In this document: positions 14,337-21,905 of the stretch, one piece after another
Layout: each line of letters opens with the position of its first letter
Position numbering within the stretch: position 1 is the stretch's first letter
Source: an uncultured Bacilli bacterium
Lineage (GTDB): Bacteria; Bacillota_I; Bacilli_A; RF39; UBA660
NCBI GenBank assembly: GCA_934132915.1
Contig: CAKPAK010000008.1
Coordinates: forward strand, 1 to 27,618
Direction of reading: 5' to 3'
Length of the DNA stretch: 27,618 nucleotides
Notes under the pieces: generated by a model
Told to the model about the DNA's origin: nothing
What the model saw: only the letters and a program-made list of their open reading frames with translations
Databases searched by the model: none
Made by a program: the position numbers and the translations under genes

Positions 14337-16420
14337 AAATCTACCTCATCTTTTTTGACTGAAAAAAGATTTTTTCCCTTAAAATAAAGAATCTGATTAA
14401 ATAAATCCAAGTTTTCCTTTCGATGAGAGACAATAATTATTGTTTTTTTGGGATATTTATCAAATAAATTCTCTAATATTTTTCGTTCTAAGCTAACATC
14501 AATTGCATTTAATCCTTCATCAATTAAAATGATTTTTTTATTTTGAAGTAAAAGTCTAGCTAAAAGGATTCTTTGACGCTGACCACCAGAAAGGTTACAA
14601 CCGTTTTCTTCTAGCCTTGTTTCATACCCCAAAAACATTTCCTTGACAAATTCATCAACAAATACCAATTTAGCAATTTCCAACCATTTTTTATCCTCAA
14701 CATCTTGGTAAAGTTTAATATTGTTTAAAATAGTATCTGTATATAAAATTTCATTTTGAGAAAGAAACCCAATAGATTCCCTTAAATCAGAAATGGAATA
14801 ATAATTAATATCAACATCATCCAAATAAATCATTCCAAAGCCTACCTCATAAAATCTTAAAAGCAATTTTAAAATAGTACTTTTACCACTGCCTGAGTCT
14901 CCTAAAATAATCACTTTACTCCCTAGAGGTATTTCAAAATTAACAGAATCTAAAATCTTTCTTTCTTGATTATAACTAAATGATAAATCACAAAATGATA
15001 ATTTTCCACTAATTTCAAAATTTGTTCGTCTCCCTAATTTTTCTTCTTTCACTTCAAATAAATGGTTAATTCTTCGAAGAGAATTTTCAAAATAAAAATA
15101 CTCTCGATGAAGTGCTAAGAGATTAGTAATTGGCTCTAAAAAGGAATTAGCAAGTATAACGCAACTCATAAAACATCCAACAGACATTCTTTCCCTAAGC
15201 ACCATTGAAAAACCTAAAAACTCAAATAATAATATACCAATTCCCGAAACAAGTTCCTTCATAAAAATCTCTAAATTACCAACATTTTGATAAATAAAAT
15301 CATCATGTAAAAGTTTTAGATATATTTTTTCCATTTGATGATTCATTGTACTTTCGATATTCATATTTTTAATTGTCTCAATTCCTCCAATCGTCTCCAC
15401 CAAAAACGATTGAAACTGTGCATTATTTATTTGATTGATTCTTGTATACCTCTTTACAATATTTTTAAATAGGAAAAAGATAATCAAATAAATAAAAACA
15501 ATCATCATTATCAACAAAAACATGGAAAAATTAATTATTGCCAACAAAAAGCCAGCACCAAACAACAAAATACCATCTAAACATACAGTGAGAATAAATT
15601 GATAAATAAAGTTTTTAACATAAATTAAATCATTTAAACGACTCATGATTTCTCCTGTTGTTTTATTATGATAATAATGATAAGGAAGCAAAAGAATTTT
15701 TTTAAAAGTACTAAGAAAAACTACACAATCTACTTTTTGATGAAAAAAAATAAATACTTGATTACGAAAAAAGTTGGTAATACATTTTAGCAAAGCAATA
15801 ATTCCAAAGAAAAAAGTAAAAATTACTAAAATATGATAAGTGGAAACAAATTCAAAATCCATAATAAATTGAAAATAAAAACCAACCATACAAGAAAATA
15901 CAGTATAAAATACAGACAATAGTAGGATAATGAAAATAATGCCTTTATTTTTTAAAAACATTTGTCTTAATATTTCATAAAGATATTTTTCTTCATGATA
16001 ATGTTCTATTTTTTTATTAGGTTTAAAAATTAAAAGATAGCCTGTCCAATTTTGAATAAAATCATTCATCAAAATTTCTCGAGCCCCTACAGCAGGATCC
16101 ATTACAATAATTTTCTTTTTTTGAATTTGATAAACAACGCAAAAATGTTCATAATGAGAATCAATAATTTGAATAATAAAAGGAACATCAATTTTATTTA
16201 AATAAGAAAAATCTTCCAGTTGATACCCAATTACATCAAACCCCAAATTTTCTCCAGCACATTTCAACTGATAAAAATTTGTCCCTTCCTTATCAGTGTG
16301 CGTCATTTCAACAAGTCTAGAAATAGGAATAGATCCTCCATAATAACGGATAATAGATAATAAAGAAGCAGCGCCACATTCTTTATACCCATCTTGTAAG
16401 ACAATTAATTTTTTTTTCAT
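14333..16420 (-). CDS. Bacteriocin ABC exporter with C39 leader peptidase
   Basis: Peptidase-containing ABC transporter (LcnC/ComA/NukT type, 695 aa) that cleaves double-glycine leaders and exports the mature peptide. C39 domain, residues 1 to ~130: Gln9 (oxyanion), Cys15 in YKECGAASL, His92 in HYEHFCVVY and Asp108 in VMDPA, so the catalytic set is intact. The TM domain (about 160-430) has several hydrophobic helices and the KTTGEIMSRLND coupling region. The nucleotide-binding domain (about 470-690) has Walker A GDSGSGKST, signature LSGGQRQRILLARLLL, Walker B IILIDEGLNAID with the catalytic Glu, and H-loop VSHRKEN. The start ATG has GAGGAGGTAAAAG upstream. It is the first gene of a four-gene operon with the accessory protein and the two precursors. 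No two-component or pheromone regulator is encoded nearby. Confidence 0.95.
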   Translation of the reverse strand: MKKKLIVLQDGYKECGAASLLSIIRYYGGSIPISRLVEMTHTDKEGTNFYQLKCAGENLGFDVIGYQLEDFSYLNKIDVPFIIQIIDSHYEHFCVVYQIQKKKIIVMDPAVGAREILMNDFIQNWTGYLLIFKPNKKIEHYHEEKYLYEILRQMFLKNKGIIFIILLLSVFYTVFSCMVGFYFQFIMDFEFVSTYHILVIFTFFFGIIALLKCITNFFRNQVFIFFHQKVDCVVFLSTFKKILLLPYHYYHNKTTGEIMSRLNDLIYVKNFIYQFILTVCLDGILLFGAGFLLAIINFSMFLLIMMIVFIYLIIFFLFKNIVKRYTRINQINNAQFQSFLVETIGGIETIKNMNIESTMNHQMEKIYLKLLHDDFIYQNVGNLEIFMKELVSGIGILLFEFLGFSMVLRERMSVGCFMSCVILANSFLEPITNLLALHREYFYFENSLRRINHLFEVKEEKLGRRTNFEISGKLSFCDLSFSYNQERKILDSVNFEIPLGSKVIILGDSGSGKSTILKLLLRFYEVGFGMIYLDDVDINYYSISDLRESIGFLSQNEILYTDTILNNIKLYQDVEDKKWLEIAKLVFVDEFVKEMFLGYETRLEENGCNLSGGQRQRILLARLLLQNKKIILIDEGLNAIDVSLERKILENLFDKYPKKTIIIVSHRKENLDLFNQILYFKGKNLFSVKKDEVDL

Positions 16421-17292
16421 CTTTTACCTCCTCTATTATCATTATTCTACATAAAAAGAAAAAATCCTCCTAAATAAAAAAATTTTAACTTTTTTCTCTC
16501 TCTTTTTCTTTTAATAAAGAAAAAAAAGTTATGTAAAAGAACATTTTTTAAAGTAATGATCAATACTAAACACTAGAATTTCCCTATAAATAAAAAAAGA
16601 AAAGAAAAAAATTATTCCTCCCTCATTTCAAGCCAAAAAAATTAAAATAAGATTTTTGAAATAATATCTAAAATCAAAAAAAACATTAAACAATATTAAA
16701 TAAATTTATAGTCAATCTTTTTATCTGATCGCCGAATTTCGCAACTTTTCAACAATTTCAATTACATCAAAAAAAATACAAATATAACCTTGAAAATTTA
16801 GGCTTTTTAAAGTTGAGAACCCCAACTTAAAATAGTTTTCAAACATGCTTAAACCCTAATTTTAGTTTTTAAAAAATTTAAGTTTAACATTTAAAGAAGT
16901 AATGATAAAAAAGAAAAATCACATCTAAAAATTTAGATGTAATTTTTCAGGACCACGAATTTTGAAAAAAGTTTTTAAGCTTTATTTAAAAAAAGTATTA
17001 TCTTAAAAAGATGGATTATCTTAAAAAGAAAAACAACATTTCTGTAAGACAATCACTTGAAAAAATTTTAGCACTAATTTCCAATCAAAAATATCTTCTA
17101 GTATTAAAAACTCATTTTAAATTGTACCATCAGAATTAAAATCATTTAAGTTTTAATTAAACCATCATAAAAAAATTTTGAGAGAAGTTTAAGTATTTAG
17201 CCAATTAGAAGTGAATAAAAATATTCTTCCCTTAAATTAAATCCCAAATCTTACGATTATTTTAGATAAAAAATTTAAGATTATTATATTTA
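16421..17292. other. Gene-free AT-rich region between the exporter and trmB
   Basis: Presumably carries the bacteriocin operon promoter near 16440-16480, but no convincing -35/-10 pair is visible. It holds a hairpin at about 16502-16528, a stem-loop AAGTTG/CAACTT at about 16810-16828 and repeat copy R4 at 16914-16970. A 42-codon ORF at 17011-17139 (plus) lacks a ribosome site and is not called. The 14-mer CAACTTAAAATAGT occurs both here (16823) and at 7204 near repeat R1. Confidence 0.4.
16914..16970. repeat. Degenerate hairpin repeat, copy R4 (best preserved stem)
   Basis: AAAAATCACATCTAAA (16914-16929) pairs with TTTAGATGTAATTTTT (16932-16947) with one mismatch. It is followed directly by CAGGACCACGAATTTTGAA, the end-like block shared with copies R1-R3. 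Confidence 0.45.
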
Positions 17293-17934
17293 TCACTTTT
17301 GAATTATTTTAACTGCCTCCAAACGATTAATTTTCACACCAAGCTTAACAAATTTTTTCTCGTATTCAGTAGGAATATTCAACGAACAATCCTCTTGATA
17401 TAAATCTCTTGTCATCTGAATAATTTGATAGCCATCTTCTTCCAAAGAAGAAATAGAATAAAGAAATAAATCATCATTATCAGTCTTCATCACAATATGA
17501 GCATCAGAAGCAAAAATAGAATCATATTTTTTTAAAAACAAAGGACTTGTTAATCGCCTTTTGGCATGCCTATCCTTAGGCCAAGGATCAGAAAAATTCA
17601 AATAAATTAAACTAACTTCATGAGAAAAAATAGTATCAATTAAATTAGCATCCATTCGAAGAAGACGCAAATTAGGAAGCGATAACTCATTTGACTTTTG
17701 AATCGCCCTCACCAATACACTATCAAATTTCTCTATTCCTACAAAATTAATATCTGGGTATCGCAAAGCATTCTCGATAATAAAGTCCCCCTTCCCCATT
17801 CCTATCTCAATATAAATAGGGTGATCATTTTGAAAAACATCCTTCCACTTTCCAAAATAAAGAGCTGGCTCATCCAAAAAATATATACCTTGTTCAATTA
17901 TTTCTTTAGCTCCCTTAACATGTTTTAAACGCAT
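17293..17934 (-). CDS. trmB: tRNA (guanine-N7-)-methyltransferase
   Basis: SAM-dependent enzyme that makes m7G46 in the tRNA variable loop. Rossmann SAM-binding motif IEIGMGKGDF (residues 42-51), acidic VGIEKFDSV (Glu68), and the TrmB signature NFSDPWPKDRHAKRRLTSP (from residue 113) with catalytic/tRNA-binding Asp and Arg residues are all present, as is the C-terminal TEYEKKF block. At 213 aa it has the normal length. The ATG at 17934 is preceded by GAAAGGAGGGGAG, a strong ribosome site. Appears monocistronic; the next upstream gene on this strand is pdp, 780 bp away across a repeat region. Confidence 0.95.
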   Translation of the reverse strand: MRLKHVKGAKEIIEQGIYFLDEPALYFGKWKDVFQNDHPIYIEIGMGKGDFIIENALRYPDINFVGIEKFDSVLVRAIQKSNELSLPNLRLLRMDANLIDTIFSHEVSLIYLNFSDPWPKDRHAKRRLTSPLFLKKYDSIFASDAHIVMKTDNDDLFLYSISSLEEDGYQIIQMTRDLYQEDCSLNIPTEYEKKFVKLGVKINRLEAVKIIQK

Positions 17935-18427
17935 ATTCTCCCCTCCTTTCTCTTTTCACAATCTTAAATAAACAATAATACAATAATCATTTTGCCATAA
18001 TTAAGATGGACAAAAATAAATTCATCACCATCAACATAAACAGCAACAGTAACATAAGCAACAGCATTAGTCAACATCCAAATCCATAAAAATAACCCAT
18101 CCAAAACAAAAATATCGTTACAGTTCAGTCAGATAAAATAAGAAACTAAATGTTATTTTCGTAAAAAACAATCCAAAAATAGCATAGTCCAAAAATAGCA
18201 TAGTCCAAAAATAGCATAGCCCAAAAATAGCGCAGTCCAAAAATAGCAAAAAATCGAACGATAGTCAAAAAAATTATATTTTCACTCAAAATTTATATTT
18301 TCACTCAATAGATATATTTTCAAAACATCAAATTTATTTTTTTCTTCTAAAATTTTAAGATTTTATCTGCAAAATTCATTTTTCGGACTGAATGGTAACA
18401 AAATATCAGTGATTTTTAAGAAAAATG
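17935..18427. other. Gene-free region with low-complexity and tandem repeats
   Basis: Holds A/C-rich simple sequence (CAACA/ATAA-rich, about 18000-18090), a 16-bp tandem array (18173-18252) and two copies of TATATTTTCACTCAA within 18276-18315. No ORF with a ribosome site on either strand. Confidence 0.5.
18173..18252. repeat. 16-bp tandem repeat, about 5 copies
   Basis: Unit CCAAAAATAGCATAGT. Copies at 18173, 18189, 18205, 18221 and 18237. The first two are identical, the third and fourth differ by one and two bases, and the last is degenerate. No spacers, so not CRISPR. Confidence 0.9.
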
Positions 18428-18770
18428 AAATGGATTGGATAAGCCAAACTAAAAGCAACTATTCTATCATTTCTCAAATTAATTTTTGAAAACTTACCAG
18501 TCAACATTGATCAAAATGAATTGGATAACCAAACTAAAAGCAACTATTCTATCATTTCTCAAATTAATTTTTGAAAACTTACCAGTCAACATTGATCAAA
18601 ATGGATTGAATAAGCCAAACTAAAAGCAACTATTCCACCACTTCACAAATTAACCTTTGAAAACTTCTCAATCATTATGAATCAAAATGGATTAGATGGC
18701 AAAGTCAAAAACAACTATTCTATCACTTCATAAATTAACTTTTGAGAACTTCCCCGATCAGTATTAATCC
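18428..18770. repeat. 85/86-bp tandem array made of copies of the pdp 3' end
   Basis: Four head-to-tail units at 18428-18512, 18513-18597, 18598-18683 and 18684-18770, with spacing 85, 86 and 85 measured at the CAACTATTC core. The first two are nearly identical. The fourth contains the last 18 codons of pdp plus its stop. The three downstream units are diverged copies of that coding end (GATAGAATAGTTG conserved at the stop on the minus strand) and carry in-frame stops. They are untranslated and lie in the pdp 3' UTR. Confidence 0.85.
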
Positions 18771-19983
18771 AAAAAGCATCCGCCAACCCCTTACAAACAT
18801 CTAACTCTTGTTCAGTATGAAGTTGCATCAAGACATCTCCCTTAGAAACCCAATCACCAACACGCTTCTTTAAAACTATCCCTGCGCCATAATCAATTTT
18901 ATCCTCTAGACTACTACGCCCAGAACCAAGTCGCATGGATAACTCTCCCAAAGTCAAGGCATTAATATCTTGAATATAGCCTTCCTGAGAAGCATAAATA
19001 GAATAACAATGCCGACTGTGAGGAAGATGAGATAAATCTCCACCTTGAGCCTTAACAAAAGCCAAAAACTTCTGATATGCACACCCATTTTCTAAATTCT
19101 TTTGCACCATTTTTTTAGCGGCTTCATAAGAAACATTTAAATCCAAGCGTACCATCTGTGAGGCAATTTCAACACATAAATCTCTCAAAGCACCCGTTTT
19201 TCCCTGCAAAACCTCCATAGCTTCCTCCACTTCTAAAGCATTGCCAATATTATCCCCCAAAGGAATATCCATATTGGTCAACAAACAAACAACCTCCATT
19301 CCATAAGAAGAACCAATTTTAATCATTAAACGAGCAAGTTTTTTTGCATCTTTCAAATTTTTAATTAATGCACCCTTCCCAACTTTTACATCAATCACAA
19401 GTTTAGAAGCCCCACTAGCAATTTTTTTACTCATAATCGAAGAAGCAATTAAAGGAATGGACTCAACCGTTCCGGTAACATCACGTAAGGCATAAATTTT
19501 CTTGTCTGCCGGAACCAAATGACTGGTTTGTCCCACCACCGCAAGCCCAATTTCAGAAACCTGACGGAAAAAAGCCTCTTCGCTTAAATTAATTTGAAAC
19601 CCAGGAATGGACTCTAATTTATCAATTGTCCCTCCCGTATGACCTAAACCTCTACCACTCATCTTGGCAACACGTCCACCGCAACTAGCAACCAAAGGAG
19701 CCACAATCAAAGTTGTCTTATCCCCAACGCCCCCCGTTGAATGTTTGTCCACAACCGTACCTAATTTTCGTAAATCTAACCGATCGCCACTTTTTAGCAT
19801 CACATCCGTCAACGTAATAATCTCATGATCCGTAAGTCCTTTCAAAACAATCGCCATCAATAGACTACTCATTTGATAATCCTTTACTTCTCCATTCAAA
19901 TACCCCGTAACAGCGTAAGCAATTTCTTCCTCAGATAGAATTTTCCCCAAACGCTTTTTATTAATAATATCCACAATATTCAT
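18715..19983 (-). CDS. pdp: Pyrimidine-nucleoside phosphorylase
   Basis: Cleaves uridine, thymidine and deoxyuridine with phosphate, feeding nucleoside salvage; thymidine phosphorylase (deoA) is the close alternative. The family signature is present: phosphate/nucleoside motif VDKHSTGGVGDKTTL (residues 78-92), SGRGLGHTGGTIDKLE (109-124), YALRDVTGTVESIPLIASSI with SKKIASG, and the DVKVGKGAL loop (family usually DVKVGSGAF). The C-terminal alpha/beta domain ends LIYEVIE, as expected. At 422 aa it is slightly short of the usual ~433. The start ATG has a modest GAAGGGATT site. Its 3' end is the founder of a tandem repeat array. It lies 140 bp after scpB on the same strand, perhaps co-transcribed. 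Confidence 0.93.
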   Translation of the reverse strand: MNIVDIINKKRLGKILSEEEIAYAVTGYLNGEVKDYQMSSLLMAIVLKGLTDHEIITLTDVMLKSGDRLDLRKLGTVVDKHSTGGVGDKTTLIVAPLVASCGGRVAKMSGRGLGHTGGTIDKLESIPGFQINLSEEAFFRQVSEIGLAVVGQTSHLVPADKKIYALRDVTGTVESIPLIASSIMSKKIASGASKLVIDVKVGKGALIKNLKDAKKLARLMIKIGSSYGMEVVCLLTNMDIPLGDNIGNALEVEEAMEVLQGKTGALRDLCVEIASQMVRLDLNVSYEAAKKMVQKNLENGCAYQKFLAFVKAQGGDLSHLPHSRHCYSIYASQEGYIQDINALTLGELSMRLGSGRSSLEDKIDYGAGIVLKKRVGDWVSKGDVLMQLHTEQELDVCKGLADAFWINTDRGSSQKLIYEVIE

Positions 19984-20123
19984 TTCATTAATCCCTTCTT
20001 ATTTTATCTTCATCAAATGATGAACAAATTCAAACGAAATATTTCAAAACACCATCCAAAAAAACGAAAAATATAGAAACCAAACAAGCTCCCTATGAAA
20101 AATAAGATGGAAGAAAAAAATAC

Positions 20124-20684
20124 TTATTCCTCCTCTTCATGATAGTTAGAGCGAAACAAATCTTTTTCTCCTTCTTCCACTTCAATCGCAGAAATATCCG
20201 GTAAATCTGCCCTCGTCGATAAACCAAAGTAATCAAGAAAATCATCGGTTGTTTTATAAAGAATAGGATGCCCCGGCATCTCTGACTTTCCCGCTTCTTT
20301 AATTAAACCCTTGGCAACTAATTTTCTTAAAACGAAAATTGAATCAACCCCGCGCATCTCATCTATCCGAGATCGCGTAATCGGTTCATTATAGGCAATA
20401 ATAGCAAGGACCTCCAAAGCCGCTTGGGACAAAGTATGCGTTCTTGGATTTTCTAATAATTGTTGAAAATATTCTTTGTGCTCCTCTTTCGTCGTTAATT
20501 TAAAAGTATTTCCCAAATAATGAATCCGAAGACCACGATCTTCTTCTTCGTAGCGCCTTTTTAATTGATAAACTAACTTTTTTGCCTCTTCTTCACTTAA
20601 AGATAAAATTGACATTACCTCCGACAAAGTAAGACCGTTATCGCCTTGTACATACAAAAGTCCCTCTAATACACCTTCCATCAT
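20124..20684 (-). CDS. scpB: Segregation and condensation protein ScpB
   Basis: Winged-helix partner of the SMC-ScpA condensin complex that organises and segregates the chromosome. Two winged-helix domains lie at about residues 1-80 and 85-165. Typical text is MEGVLEGLLYVQGDNGLT, YQLKRRYEEEDRGLRI, TLSQAALEVLAIIAYNEPIT, RSRIDEMRGVDS and PGHPILYKTTDDFLDYFGL. The tail is acidic (EEGEKD...EEEE). The 186-aa length is normal. Its start overlaps the scpA stop by 4 bp (ATGA), the usual scpAB coupling. Confidence 0.95.
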   Translation of the reverse strand: MMEGVLEGLLYVQGDNGLTLSEVMSILSLSEEEAKKLVYQLKRRYEEEDRGLRIHYLGNTFKLTTKEEHKEYFQQLLENPRTHTLSQAALEVLAIIAYNEPITRSRIDEMRGVDSIFVLRKLVAKGLIKEAGKSEMPGHPILYKTTDDFLDYFGLSTRADLPDISAIEVEEGEKDLFRSNYHEEEE

Positions 20685-21415
20685 ACCACCTTCAGTCCTA
20701 TATAAATTTCAGAAAAAGAATGATCTTGTATCACTTGAATTTGTTCTTCCTTAACTAACTCTAAAATAGATAAAAACGTAACTACCGTAAAACTTCGCTG
20801 ACCTTTCATTAGCAACTCTGAAAATTCAACTTTCTTATGATCACTCTTTTTTAAGAAAGTAACAATATCTTTTTTTCTTTGTTGAACACTATATTCTTTT
20901 TTCGTAATTCGTGTTGTAATTGGTTTTTCCATATCTTTGCGTGCCAAATATTTCTCCCAAGCCAACACCAAAACATCAACACTAGAAACTTCTTTTTGTG
21001 CAGGTATTTCTTCCGAAAAAGAGGATAATTTAGAAGGTGCTTTAATATAAATTTCTCTTCGCTTTAATTCTAATTGTTTAAAATCTTTTGTTACTTCTTT
21101 ATATTTTTGATAAAGCTCTAACTTTTCAATCAAATCCTCTCTTGAAACCACCTCTTCCTCTTCTTCCGCGCTAACCTCTTCTTTCTTTAAGGGAAGCAAA
21201 GACTTTGACTTGATTTCCATTAAAGTCGCCGCCATCACTAAATATTCCGAAGCCACATTAATATTCAATTCTTCCATTTTATGGATGTACGAAAAATACT
21301 GATCAGTAATTTCATTAATATTAATATCGCAAATTTGAATATTAGAAATTTTAACAAAATGTAAAAGTAAATCAAGAGGTCCCTCAAATTCATTAATTTT
21401 AACCAAGCAATCCAT
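20681..21415 (-). CDS. scpA: Segregation and condensation protein ScpA
   Basis: Kleisin subunit of the bacterial SMC complex. N-terminal SMC-neck-binding region with FEGPLDLLLHFVKISNIQI and EYLVMAATLMEIKSKSLLP (residues 10-80), an acidic/charged middle, and a C-terminal winged helix contacting the SMC head (VVTFLSILELVKEEQIQV). The 244-aa length matches the family. The ATG at 21415 has GGAGGTGAG immediately upstream, and an extended -10 promoter lies at 21440-21445, so scpA starts a new transcript (scpA-scpB, maybe pdp). Confidence 0.95.
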   Translation of the reverse strand: MDCLVKINEFEGPLDLLLHFVKISNIQICDININEITDQYFSYIHKMEELNINVASEYLVMAATLMEIKSKSLLPLKKEEVSAEEEEEVVSREDLIEKLELYQKYKEVTKDFKQLELKRREIYIKAPSKLSSFSEEIPAQKEVSSVDVLVLAWEKYLARKDMEKPITTRITKKEYSVQQRKKDIVTFLKKSDHKKVEFSELLMKGQRSFTVVTFLSILELVKEEQIQVIQDHSFSEIYIGLKVV

Positions 21416-21439
21416 TCCTCACCTCCAATTACCATAAAA

Positions 21440-21448
21440 ATTATACCA
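21440..21448 (-). promoter_or_regulatory. Extended -10 promoter of scpAB
   Basis: TGGTATAAT on the minus strand with TATAAT at 21440-21445, 25 nt before the scpA ATG. No clear -35, as is common with extended -10 promoters. Confidence 0.6.
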
Positions 21449-21649
21449 TGATTTTTCAAAAGAAGAAAGTTTTTTCGAGATAAACCAGCAAGATAAATAA
21501 AATCAATTTTCGAAAAAAAACTCCTTTCAAAGAAAAAAACAAATAATATCCAAATTTTATGCTTTTTTCGAAATAAACCCATCAGAAATTCACATTTAAA
21601 AAAAATAATAATCTCTCCAAAACCTATTCCCCACAAGTCTACCATCATC

Positions 21650-21675
21650 CAAAACAAAACGACCAAAAATGGTCG
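21650..21675 (-). terminator. Terminator after the recD2 transcript
   Basis: CGACCA (21660-21665) pairs with TGGTCG (21670-21675), loop of four, followed on the minus strand by TTTTGTTTTGG. It lies 5 nt past the stop of the small membrane protein. Confidence 0.75.
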
Positions 21676-21680
21676 CTTTG

Positions 21681-21845
21681 TTACATCATATCTTCTAACT
21701 CATCACACATACAATTCATTTCTTTTTTCGCAAATCTCTTTACTTCATTCATGTATTTTTTCGCGTTTCCATTGCGAACTTGTTGGTACACTAAAGTACC
21801 ACCAACGCCCATTAAAACACAAGCAATTGTTCCTTTCATACTCAT
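21681..21845 (-). CDS. Small single-TM protein of unknown function (54 aa)
   Basis: I do not recognise the family; the shape (short N-terminus, one TM helix with GVGG, basic/amphipathic helix, acidic tail) is YtxH-like. The helix covers about residues 4-20 (GTIACVLMGVGGTLVY). A QQVRNGNAKKYMNEVKRFAKK amphipathic region follows, then CMC and an acidic end. I chose ATG 21845, 8 nt after AAGGAG; the longer reading to 21893 has no ribosome site. It is the last gene of the hydrolase-recD2 transcript and is followed by a terminator. Confidence 0.65.
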   Translation of the reverse strand: MSMKGTIACVLMGVGGTLVYQQVRNGNAKKYMNEVKRFAKKEMNCMCDELEDMM

Positions 21846-21872
21846 TACCATCAACTCCTTAGAATCTATGAG

Positions 21873-21891
21873 GGATACATTTTTTGTATCC
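21873..21891 (-). other. Intercistronic hairpin between recD2 and the small membrane protein
   Basis: GGATACA pairs with TGTATCC (7 bp, loop of five). There is no T tract after it on the minus strand, so an RNA-processing or stability element is more likely than a terminator. Confidence 0.4.
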
Positions 21892-21905
21892 ATTACTAGT
21901 ATTCT

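Noticed and set aside
17011..17139. 42-codon ORF on the plus strand (begins MDYLKKKNNI)
   Set aside because: No ribosome site, isolated in gene-free AT-rich DNA next to repeat R4, and low-complexity Lys/Leu/Ile composition. May be a fragment, but not supportable as a gene.
18173..18252. Possible CRISPR array
   Set aside because: The 16-bp units are directly adjacent with no spacers, and no cas gene is present.
21265..21666. 133-codon ORF on the minus strand overlapping scpA
   Set aside because: Phe/Ile/Lys-rich out-of-frame shadow of scpA and its leader, without a ribosome site.
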